Position numbers and translations under genes: made by a program
Source of the DNA: Flavisolibacter sp.
GTDB lineage: Bacteria > Bacteroidota > Bacteroidia > Chitinophagales > Chitinophagaceae
Direction: 5' to 3'
DNA length: 11,963 bases
Assembly: GCA_025936195.1 (NCBI GenBank)
Contig: JAICTW010000018.1
Span: forward strand, 1-11,963
Notes under the pieces: generated by a model
The model's database searches: none
What the model was told of the DNA's origin: nothing
Seen by the model: the letters and a program-made list of their open reading frames with translations, nothing else
In this document: positions 1 through 6,213 of the stretch, piece after piece
Position numbering within the stretch: the first letter of the stretch is position 1
Layout of the letters: each line of letters begins with the position of its first letter

Positions 1-516
1 GCCCATTCCCATAAAAACAATGTTCGTCAGCTTTTTTCCATACACTCTTTCACATTGCTGGTTAATCAGAATTACCTCATCATAGATCTCATCAAAGTCA
101 AGATTTCTTTTTCTTTCAATATAACCCGTTGCACAAAACTTACAGCTTAAAGAACAACCAATTTGTGAAGAAACACAAGCGGTAAAACGTTCTTCGGTCG
201 GAATTAAAACACCTTCACACAAATAACCTTCGTGCGTTTTAAAACGCGATTTGATGGTGCCATCGGCACTATATTGGGTAGCATCAATAGTCAAAGCAGA
301 TAACGAAAAATTTTCACCTAGTTTCTGACGAAGCTCTTTGCTCAGGTTGGTCATATCCGCAAATGAATGTGCATGTTTTTGCCAAAGCCATTCCCAAACC
401 TGCTTAGTGCGGAATTTTTTTTCGCCAATGGTTTCAAAAAATTGTTCGAGCTCCGGCAGGCTCAACTGCCTAATATTTTTAACCTGTTTGCTTTTTATAA
501 TTGCTGTTTCAGCCAT
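1..516 (-). CDS. rlmN: RlmN, 23S rRNA A2503 / tRNA A37 C2-methyltransferase (5' part only)
   Basis: This is the N-terminal 172 residues of a radical-SAM methyltransferase; the rest lies beyond the left edge. RlmN methylates C2 of A2503 in 23S rRNA and of A37 in some tRNAs, in the cytoplasm. I read the protein from the reverse complement. The radical-SAM CxxxCxxC cluster motif is at C121, C125 and C128, in the context CSLSCKFCATGY. C114, seven residues upstream in ACVSSQ, matches the extra conserved cysteine of RlmN. The visible part ends at VFMGMG, the start of the family's GMGEP motif. The N-terminal region (LSLPELEQFF, KFRTKQVWEWLW) is also typical. The start at 516 is safe because the next Met (residue 55) lies inside conserved sequence. 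A TATCTTTG element sits 4 nt before the ATG. Nothing looks broken. Confidence 0.95.
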   Translation of the reverse strand, partial: MAETAIIKSKQVKNIRQLSLPELEQFFETIGEKKFRTKQVWEWLWQKHAHSFADMTNLSKELRQKLGENFSLSALTIDATQYSADGTIKSRFKTHEGYLCEGVLIPTEERFTACVSSQIGCSLSCKFCATGYIERKRNLDFDEIYDEVILINQQCERVYGKKLTNIVFMGMG

Positions 517-520
517 CGTG

Positions 521-548
521 CAAAGATAGTTTAAAGCATAAAAAAGAA
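521..548 (-). promoter_or_regulatory. Bacteroidota-type promoter of rlmN
   Basis: On the minus strand TATCTTTG (528 down to 521) matches the TAnnTTTG -7 consensus of the Bacteroidota primary sigma factor exactly. A TTC at 548-546, 17 nt upstream, sits where the -33 TTG/TTTG belongs but is not a consensus match. Only CACG separates the element from the rlmN ATG, so the transcript would begin at or beside the start codon. Confidence 0.65.
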
Positions 549-617
549 TGATAGGTGAGACGTATCTTGCAAACTCTTTAACAGGTCAATCCTAACTCTG
601 AATTGACAATTCACCAG

Positions 618-646
618 TTCTTTCGATTGACTTCATTTTACGTTTG
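618..646 (+). promoter_or_regulatory. Bacteroidota-type promoter of the thiolase gene
   Basis: TACGTTTG at 639-646 matches the TAnnTTTG -7 consensus. A TTC at 618-620, 18 nt upstream, is at the -33 position but is not consensus. Only CAATT lies between the element and the ATG at 652, which implies a leaderless mRNA or a leader of a few nucleotides. It shares a 135-bp divergent region with the rlmN promoter. Confidence 0.6.
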
Positions 647-651
647 CAATT

Positions 652-1857
652 ATGAATATGAGAAATGTTTACGTTATAGATGCAATACGAACTCCGATTG
701 GAAAATATGGTGGGGCATTGAGTTCCGTTCGTCCGGACGATTTGCTGGCACATGTAATTAAAGAGCTATTGGCAAGAAACCAATCCATCAATCCTGCTGA
801 TATTGAAGATGTGATTGCCGGTGATGCCAACCAGGCCGGAGAAGACAATCGTAATGTAGCAAGAATGGCTGCCCTGCTTGCCGGATTACCCACTTCGGTT
901 GCAGGCAATACCGTAAACCGTTTGTGTGCTTCAGGCTTGCAGGCAATTATGGATGGCGCAAGACAAATTATGTGTGAAGATGCGGAACTTATCATTGCAT
1001 GTGGAGTAGAAAGTATGAGCCGTGCTCCGTTTGTATTATCAAAATCAACACAACCTTTTCAACGAAATGCTGAAGTAGTTGATACAACTCTTGGTTGGAG
1101 ATTTATAAATAACAAATTAGCTGATGTGCATCATCCTTATTCCATGGGCGAAACAGCAGAGAATGTAGCAAAGCAATGGAAGATCAGCCGCGATGCACAG
1201 GATGAATTTTCTTTACGATCGCAGGAAAAATATTTTACTGCATTGGAGAAGGGAATCTGGAAAGACGAAATCGTTTCGGTGGAAGTGGAAGGAGAAAAAG
1301 GGGCAAAGAAAATAATTGATGTTGATGAACATCCTCGAAAAACCTCACTGGAAAAATTAGCTTCGCTCAAACCTGCCTTTGTAAAGGAAGGAACTGTTAC
1401 CGCAGGCAATTCATCCGGAATTAATGATGGTGCTGCCGCCATATTGCTGGCAAGTGAAGAGGCTGTAAACAAATGCAATTTGAAACCAATGGCTAAAATA
1501 ATTGCCATGGCTGTTGCCGGTGTCGATCCGGCTATTATGGGAATTGGTCCTGTGCCTGCTACACAAAAAGCCTTGAAGCGGGCAAGTCTTTCTATCGCCA
1601 ATATTGATTTGGTTGAATTGAATGAAGCTTTTGCCTCACAATCGCTGGCCTGCATTTATGAATTAGGAATGGATGCAAACAAGATAAACGTAAATGGCGG
1701 TGCTATTGCATTAGGTCATCCATTGGGTTGTAGTGGTGTCCGACTCTCAACAACATTGGTCCATGAAATGAAACGCAGAGGAAGCCGGTATGGATTGGCA
1801 ACCATGTGTGTTGGTGTGGGGCAAGGTGCTTCTGTAATTTACGAGTTGTGTCAGTGA
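652..1857 (+). CDS. pcaF: Thiolase: 3-oxoadipyl-CoA thiolase / acetyl-CoA acyltransferase
   Basis: A complete 401-aa thiolase II family enzyme of normal length, cytoplasmic, cleaving a 3-oxoacyl-CoA with CoA to release acetyl-CoA. The nucleophile is C92 (NRLCASG). The NEAF motif is at 324-327, the catalytic histidine is H356 (GGAIALGHPLGCSG) and the second cysteine is C386 (CVGVGQGAS). The segments ANQAGEDNRNVARMAALLAG (59-78) and CGVESMSRAPFV (117-128) resemble PcaF/PaaJ enzymes, which split 3-oxoadipyl-CoA into succinyl-CoA and acetyl-CoA in aromatic degradation. No other aromatic or beta-oxidation gene is in the window, so general fatty-acid thiolase activity remains possible; the family is firm, the substrate is not. 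Translation may start at 652 or at the Met codon at 658. The downstream small gene follows after 33 nt on the same strand. Confidence 0.9.
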   Translation: MNMRNVYVIDAIRTPIGKYGGALSSVRPDDLLAHVIKELLARNQSINPADIEDVIAGDANQAGEDNRNVARMAALLAGLPTSVAGNTVNRLCASGLQAIMDGARQIMCEDAELIIACGVESMSRAPFVLSKSTQPFQRNAEVVDTTLGWRFINNKLADVHHPYSMGETAENVAKQWKISRDAQDEFSLRSQEKYFTALEKGIWKDEIVSVEVEGEKGAKKIIDVDEHPRKTSLEKLASLKPAFVKEGTVTAGNSSGINDGAAAILLASEEAVNKCNLKPMAKIIAMAVAGVDPAIMGIGPVPATQKALKRASLSIANIDLVELNEAFASQSLACIYELGMDANKINVNGGAIALGHPLGCSGVRLSTTLVHEMKRRGSRYGLATMCVGVGQGASVIYELCQ

Positions 1858-1890
1858 AAGGGCAAGCATAATTTTTGAAAGAACAAAGGC

Positions 1891-2340
1891 ATGCGAATAA
1901 TTGCCTTTATTGTTTTGATGATCGTTTGCGATTCCTGTTTTTTGTTTAACGATTTTAAAAAAAATCGTTTTGCGTATTCCAGAAATGGTGTTCATCATTC
2001 TCTTGATCTTGTGGTGCCAAAAGGATTTACTAAAACAGAAAATCAAACCGATTCGTCAGGGAATCAAATACAATACTACTATTATCCCGGAAGCACCGTT
2101 TTGTATTTTGCCTTATTGAAAGATACTTCTACTCAATTTCAGCCGATCAATTACAATGTTAATCTTCCAAAGGAATTGTATCACACTGTTTTTTTCAAAG
2201 GCATTGATTCATCGTATCAATACTGGAGAGAAACAAGGTTTGATCATTACAAAGCAGGTTATAAAAATGTGGAAGAAGGTGAAGATGGAGTGTTTGATTC
2301 TTCTATTAACTATTTCAGTTTGCATGTAAAGCGTTGGTGA
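1891..2340 (+). CDS. Small exported protein, possible lipoprotein, unknown function
   Basis: I do not recognise this 149-aa protein. It begins with a short basic N-terminus and a hydrophobic stretch (residues 3-12) followed by CDSC, so it is probably exported. C16 (preceded by S15) could be the lipidated cysteine, but the -3 position is Cys, so the lipobox is poor. The mature part is rich in Tyr, Phe, Asp and Ser (YYYYPG near 62-67, SSYQYWRETRFDHY further on) with no catalytic motif I can name, and it has the look of a small Bacteroidota envelope protein. It lies 33 nt after the thiolase stop and may be co-transcribed. A near-match to the -7 element, with one base too many (TAATTTTTG, 1869-1877), lies 13 nt before the start. 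No obvious Shine-Dalgarno is seen. Existence is likely; role unknown. Confidence 0.65.
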   Translation: MRIIAFIVLMIVCDSCFLFNDFKKNRFAYSRNGVHHSLDLVVPKGFTKTENQTDSSGNQIQYYYYPGSTVLYFALLKDTSTQFQPINYNVNLPKELYHTVFFKGIDSSYQYWRETRFDHYKAGYKNVEEGEDGVFDSSINYFSLHVKRW

Positions 2341-2418
2341 AAATTGTTGTTGAATGTAGATATTTTCGCATCACCGCAACAATTAAAGAGCCGTGAAAAG
2401 AGTAGTGAATGTTGCACC

Positions 2419-2586
2419 ATGCCGAATAGAATTCCCGAACGTAAAAGAGTGCGACGCAACGGAAGGCAAATAGTAGTAGTGAATGATTGGTTCATAATCA
2501 TTGACATTATTATTCTTCTTCACATCCTCTCTTCATTTTTCAATAAAAAGCAATCCAACGAAGTTCAGTTTTGCTGCGTCCAATAA
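2419..2586 (+). CDS. Doubtful small membrane ORF, 55 aa
   Basis: The 295 bp between the small exported protein and the convergent permease gene (2341-2635) has no certain gene. The best candidate is an ATG ORF of 55 codons. It has an Arg/Lys-rich N-terminus (PERKRVRRNGR), then a hydrophobic stretch of about 17-20 residues (WFIIIDIIILLHILSSFF) and a polar tail with two adjacent cysteines. This is the layout of a single-helix small membrane protein. There is no recognisable ribosome site, promoter or homologue, and a chance ORF of this size is quite possible in AT-rich DNA. An 8-bp inverted repeat (AATTGTTG 2342-2349, CAACAATT 2377-2384) nearby has a 27-nt loop and no T-tract, so I do not call it a terminator. 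Confidence 0.25.
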   Translation: MPNRIPERKRVRRNGRQIVVVNDWFIIIDIIILLHILSSFFNKKQSNEVQFCCVQ

Positions 2587-2635
2587 CTATTTAATTTCTG
2601 TGAAAGTTTTTCAATGAAACTAGTACAACTGTACA

Positions 2636-3823
2636 TTAATACAATTTGTACAACAGCTTTCTTACCAGACGGTAATTGGTAAAAATGGAAAGTAATATCA
2701 ATAAAAGCGCAAGAGCGACTACTGACCAATGCACCAAAGCACTTTTTTGCATGCTTTCGAAAATGGTAATGTTGTAAAAAGCCAACTGCATTAATTGCGT
2801 TATTGCTAATGCAATGAGTACAATTAAAATATAAACCGGCACAAATTGTTTGGAAACATTTTGTCCAAGCCATTTTGGTGAATACCCAAGCAGCAGCAAT
2901 AATTGTAAATTGTCTTTGCTTCTTGCAATTACCAATTGCAGGTAAAACGAAAACAGCATCAATGCCATCACCACCACCAGCAATCCAAATACACCTAATC
3001 CACTGAACACAGCCTGAATAATTCTTTTCTCTCTTCCAAACTTTGTTTTCTCTTTATTGACATTGTAATTGTGATTGTCCAAGTACGTAAGCAATTGCGG
3101 ATCGTTGGCATCTTTTGTTTTGATGAAGACTCTTGAAGCACCGACTTGTTTTACTTCGCCTAAATTTTTGTTTACCCAATCCAAAAAGTTCTGAGGCACC
3201 AAAACGGAATTCACCCGATCACTGAAAGCAACAATATGTCCCTGAAAATTTTGCTGTATTCCTCTTCCGTAGCAGGTAATTAAAATGGGAATATTCATAG
3301 CAGAAGCCTGCGACATCTGCGGAAGGCTTTGTCCCGGTGCAAACACATTGTAGGCTTCAAAAAAATCGGAGCCCACAATGATTGGAACTTTATCCTGACC
3401 TTCCTGCCAGGTGAAGGAAGGAGGGACCGTATCAATAAATTCGTTCTTCAGGCTTTCTAAAAAAAGATCGGTTTTTAAAATTCCGGCCACGCTAAACTGT
3501 ACGTGAAATTCATTGGCCACCAGCGGCGCTGCATCCTGAATAAATGGTTGCGCCTTTAATTCATCAATATCCTTTTGGTGAAAAACATTTTTGTCCGGTT
3601 GGCCCATGGTTTCATTCGTTACCTTTTTGGTGATGGAGATATAATCATAACCATTCTTCCGAATGACATTGCCGCCAAGCATTTGCTGAATGTTGATGAA
3701 CATTTGAATGGAAGACAATAACAGCAACACACCAATGCCCAAACCGATATAAGAGAAGATTCGCGAGGCTACGTTCGTGCCGGTTTGCAACAAAGGTTTT
3801 ATGGGTTTGAAAGATAGAGCCAC
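2636..3823 (-). CDS. ABC transporter permease, FtsX/MacB-like, 4 TM
   Basis: A 395-aa inner-membrane protein with the FtsX/MacB/LolCE plan. TM1 is near residues 22-44. A periplasmic domain of about 220 residues (roughly 45-268) follows, then three C-terminal helices near 272-298, 328-347 and 365-383. The cytoplasmic loop after TM2, ARSKDNLQLLLLLGYSPKWL (300-319), matches the loop of FtsX-domain proteins that contacts the ATPase. Such transporters act by mechanotransmission: exporting peptides or drugs, extracting lipoproteins, or controlling peptidoglycan hydrolases. Which one applies here cannot be told. The start is GTG at 3823; the next Met is beyond TM1, and upstream in the same frame come only GCC, GCT, ATT and then the ATPase stop codon. 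It follows the ATPase by 9 nt and is surely its partner. It ends 50 bp from the doubtful ORF on the other strand. Confidence 0.85.
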   Translation of the reverse strand: MALSFKPIKPLLQTGTNVASRIFSYIGLGIGVLLLLSSIQMFINIQQMLGGNVIRKNGYDYISITKKVTNETMGQPDKNVFHQKDIDELKAQPFIQDAAPLVANEFHVQFSVAGILKTDLFLESLKNEFIDTVPPSFTWQEGQDKVPIIVGSDFFEAYNVFAPGQSLPQMSQASAMNIPILITCYGRGIQQNFQGHIVAFSDRVNSVLVPQNFLDWVNKNLGEVKQVGASRVFIKTKDANDPQLLTYLDNHNYNVNKEKTKFGREKRIIQAVFSGLGVFGLLVVVMALMLFSFYLQLVIARSKDNLQLLLLLGYSPKWLGQNVSKQFVPVYILIVLIALAITQLMQLAFYNITIFESMQKSALVHWSVVALALLLILLSIFTNYRLVRKLLYKLY

Positions 3824-3832
3824 GGCAGCAAT

Positions 3833-4474
3833 TTACAAATGAAAAATTCGGGTGAAGGGAAAAAAATCTATGCGTTCCAGATCGGCAAAGATGATGGCCG
3901 CCTTGCGTTGCTCCGCTTCTTCAAGCATCAACTGCATGGCCTTTTGCGAATTGTTATTGTCCAAATGACTAAAGGGTTCATCCAGCAATAAAAAATCAAA
4001 AGGCTGAAGTAGGGAACGAATGATAGCCACACGTTGCTGCTCACCATACGAACAGGTTTTGCATTTGGAATTAATCTTGCTTCCAATGCCCAATCGTTCC
4101 AGCATTTCTTTAATTTTTTCTGAAGGATGAAAAGGATTAAGCTGCCGTTTGATCTCCAGATTCTCCAAAACGGTTTGTTCCGGAAACAAACGCAGGTCCT
4201 GAAATACAATGCTCACATTATCCTTGCGTACAATAGCTAAATCTTCCATTGAAAAATCACGGATATTTTTTCCATCGAAGGCAATGCTTCCATTGTAATC
4301 ATTTCGCACACCATATAAAAAACTCATGAGGGAAGTTTTGCCGCTGCCGGAAGGCGCCACAATTTTTATGTATTCGCCTTTCTCAAATTGAAGGTCTTTT
4401 CCCCAGATCTCAGAAGTTTGCTTTCTTTTTTCGTCAAAATAAGTTGGTAGCAGATTGTTGAGGCGTAAATGCAT
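3833..4474 (-). CDS. ABC transporter ATP-binding protein, LolD/MacB-like, degenerate motifs
   Basis: A 213-aa nucleotide-binding subunit, slightly shorter than typical LolD/FtsE proteins, partner of the permease that follows 9 nt later. The Walker A is A40-PSGSGKT-47 (first Gly replaced by Ala), the Q-loop is Q92 (VFQDLRLFPEQTVLENL), and the Walker B/D-loop is FLLLDEPFSHLD (161-172) with catalytic E166. Two elements are unusual. The signature LSGGQ reads CSYGE (141-145), followed by QQRVAIIRSLL. The switch (H-loop) histidine expected after the last core strand is not there: AAIIFADLER (192-201) has Asp198 where VTHD is normal. Nucleotide binding looks intact; the hydrolysis rate may be altered. 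The start at 4474 is fixed by the next Met lying inside Walker A. A -7 element lies 4 nt before it, so this is the first gene of its unit. Confidence 0.9.
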   Translation of the reverse strand: MHLRLNNLLPTYFDEKRKQTSEIWGKDLQFEKGEYIKIVAPSGSGKTSLMSFLYGVRNDYNGSIAFDGKNIRDFSMEDLAIVRKDNVSIVFQDLRLFPEQTVLENLEIKRQLNPFHPSEKIKEMLERLGIGSKINSKCKTCSYGEQQRVAIIRSLLQPFDFLLLDEPFSHLDNNNSQKAMQLMLEEAEQRKAAIIFADLERIDFFPFTRIFHL

Positions 4475-4478
4475 GCGT

Positions 4479-4506
4479 CAAAATTAAAACCCGGTTGTTA
4501 TTTCAA
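4479..4506 (-). promoter_or_regulatory. Promoter of the ABC pair, overlapping a terminator
   Basis: On the minus strand TAATTTTG (4486 down to 4479) fits TAnnTTTG exactly, and TTG (4506-4504) lies 17 nt upstream as the -33 element. ACGC then leads straight to the ATG at 4474. The -33 element is within the downstream arm-and-loop region of the upstream gene's terminator hairpin, and the -7 element lies in its T-rich tail. Confidence 0.65.
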
Positions 4507-4515
4507 CCGGGTTTT
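4486..4515 (-). terminator. Intrinsic terminator of the phosphatase-hisS-DUF4836 unit
   Basis: A perfect 12-bp inverted repeat, AAAACCCGGTTG / CAACCGGGTTTT, surrounds a 6-nt loop. Read on the minus strand the hairpin starts 6 nt after the lipoprotein stop codon and runs into TTTTAATTTT. This is a textbook Rho-independent terminator for the leftward transcript. Confidence 0.85.
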
Positions 4516-4521
4516 GAAAAA

Positions 4522-6195
4522 TTAATGAGTTTCCGCTGATGTATCGTTCATCACAGGAGGCAAGGTTACCGTGGAGTCGGTTGAGGGATAATCCTTCATA
4601 TACTCCTGCTCTTTCTTTTTTGCAGAATGGTACATTTTGTCGGCAAACTGATTGAGTTGTTTTAAGCTGTTGGTGTTTTTATCCAGCAGGTTTAGTGTGA
4701 ACTCGCCTGTCATCACGCCATCTTTATAATCGCCGCCGGTGGCCACAATGTTTTGCCACATGGATGTAGCCGAGGTGTCAACCAGGTTGTTCACGTAAGC
4801 ATTGGTTCGAAATCCTTTGATCAGTTTTTGCAGATCAATGTAAGCACCGAAAGGATGTCCGGTAATCTTATCTGCGAAGGAGATTTTGTTGTTGGTATTG
4901 CCTGCTAAAAATGCATCCACTGTTTCCGGCTTGTTGCTGATGGCAAACCAATCATTGCTTGTTTTATAATTGATCTTCGATAAAACAGCAGAGTCCTGAA
5001 TGTGTTGCTGAGCAAGATTCAGCAGTTTGTCAAATGTTGGTTTGTTGTTGATGGATAAAGCAAGCAATATGTTCACATCCGGATCAGGCATTGCGTAGGT
5101 TTGATCGGTTCCGGGTATTGATTTTTGCGTGGTTTTCATACTGAAATCACTAACAGCAAAAATCAAATTTCCTTTTGTGGCACTGACAATTTCATCAAGA
5201 TTGGTATTGTATTTTCCAAGAAAGCCATTGACAAAACCATCAAAGCCCATTGTTTTTAAAAGGTCTTTTGAAACTTCAGGCGGATAATTGACGATGATGG
5301 CAGCGTCAATATCGTTTGATGGAATACGGTTCACTTCATCTTCCGTAATGTTTTTATATTGATACTTGTCCATCACCTGCTTCATCTTATCACTCAAATA
5401 TCTTTTTGTTTTTACTGCTATTTTTCCATCATCGAAACTTAAGGTACCGGTAGATACGCTGCCTTCAAACAAACCACTCATGCCCTGCATCATCGAAAGC
5501 ATTTGGTTATTGGCAGCTTGTGAAATCACAGACATGTACTGGTCCATGTTCATCCAGAAATGAAGATCACCGTTTTCCTTGATCAGAGAAGTGAATCGTT
5601 TGTCGTCTTCAATGCTATTGCTGCCTGATAAATTCAGAAGCGATTTGGTAAATAGCAACAAACTATCCTGATGAAAGCGGTGCTGATCATAATCATCCAT
5701 GGAATGAACTGTAGAAATGCCAACCGGCATATCAGACATAAAAATGAATTTGGAAGTGGTCCAGCTTATCAGATCAGTGCCTTCCTCTTTAATGTAATTT
5801 AGATCGCCATCTTTTTTGATATCTGCATTATGATGCATTTTTTTCACCAGGTTCTCAAAAGCAGCAGCATCTTTCAGCTTGCCTTCAAAAACAACGTAAC
5901 CTCCGGTGCCTTGCTTCCTCATGAAGAAAGCAAAATCGGATTTGATGTTGATGCCTGATTTTTCCGGATCATCCATTAGTGCTTTCTGAAGTGTGTCCTC
6001 TTCTTTTTGGTAAGCTTCCTTAAACCAGTCACTCGCCTGAACTTCTTTCCAGCTAAGTTTGGATGTTAATGAAGATGCATTGATGTGAACGATCATCATG
6101 GCATCTTTGGGAATAGGCAGGCCTGTAGTTGAATTTTTACAGGATACAAAAAAAACTGCAATAGCAGTAGCAGCCAGAATTAGTGAACGTTTCAT
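4522..6195 (-). CDS. DUF4836-like lipoprotein, unknown function
   Basis: A 557-aa predicted lipoprotein. The N-terminus has a basic start (MKR), a hydrophobic core and the lipobox FVSC with C19 as the lipidated residue. The residues after it (KNSTTGLPIP) hold no acidic cluster, so surface display is not suggested. The opening of the mature part, PIPKDAMMIVHINASSL (28-44), and the overall layout are what I know from the DUF4836 family of Bacteroidota: large periplasmic proteins with repeated alpha/beta segments and no assigned activity. I see no enzyme motif. The C-terminal region is hydrophilic (KKKEQEYMKDYPSTDST). The start lies 18 nt after the hisS stop with no promoter between, so it is probably co-transcribed with hisS, and it ends just before a strong terminator. 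The family call is from recognition, not a search. Confidence 0.75.
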   Translation of the reverse strand: MKRSLILAATAIAVFFVSCKNSTTGLPIPKDAMMIVHINASSLTSKLSWKEVQASDWFKEAYQKEEDTLQKALMDDPEKSGINIKSDFAFFMRKQGTGGYVVFEGKLKDAAAFENLVKKMHHNADIKKDGDLNYIKEEGTDLISWTTSKFIFMSDMPVGISTVHSMDDYDQHRFHQDSLLLFTKSLLNLSGSNSIEDDKRFTSLIKENGDLHFWMNMDQYMSVISQAANNQMLSMMQGMSGLFEGSVSTGTLSFDDGKIAVKTKRYLSDKMKQVMDKYQYKNITEDEVNRIPSNDIDAAIIVNYPPEVSKDLLKTMGFDGFVNGFLGKYNTNLDEIVSATKGNLIFAVSDFSMKTTQKSIPGTDQTYAMPDPDVNILLALSINNKPTFDKLLNLAQQHIQDSAVLSKINYKTSNDWFAISNKPETVDAFLAGNTNNKISFADKITGHPFGAYIDLQKLIKGFRTNAYVNNLVDTSATSMWQNIVATGGDYKDGVMTGEFTLNLLDKNTNSLKQLNQFADKMYHSAKKKEQEYMKDYPSTDSTVTLPPVMNDTSAETH

Positions 6196-6213
6196 GTTTG
6201 GGTTATTGAGACC

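Noticed and set aside
600..612. Near-palindrome GAATTGACAATTC between rlmN and the thiolase as an operator.
   Set aside because: 5-bp AT-rich arms around a 3-nt centre are common by chance at this base composition.
669..995. Minus-strand ORFs lying over the thiolase gene, and similar long antisense ORFs over hisS and the binding-protein gene.
   Set aside because: They are codon-bias shadows of strongly supported genes and show no motifs of their own.
2342..2384. AATTGTTG/CAACAATT hairpin after the small exported protein gene as a terminator.
   Set aside because: The loop is 27 nt and no T-tract follows.
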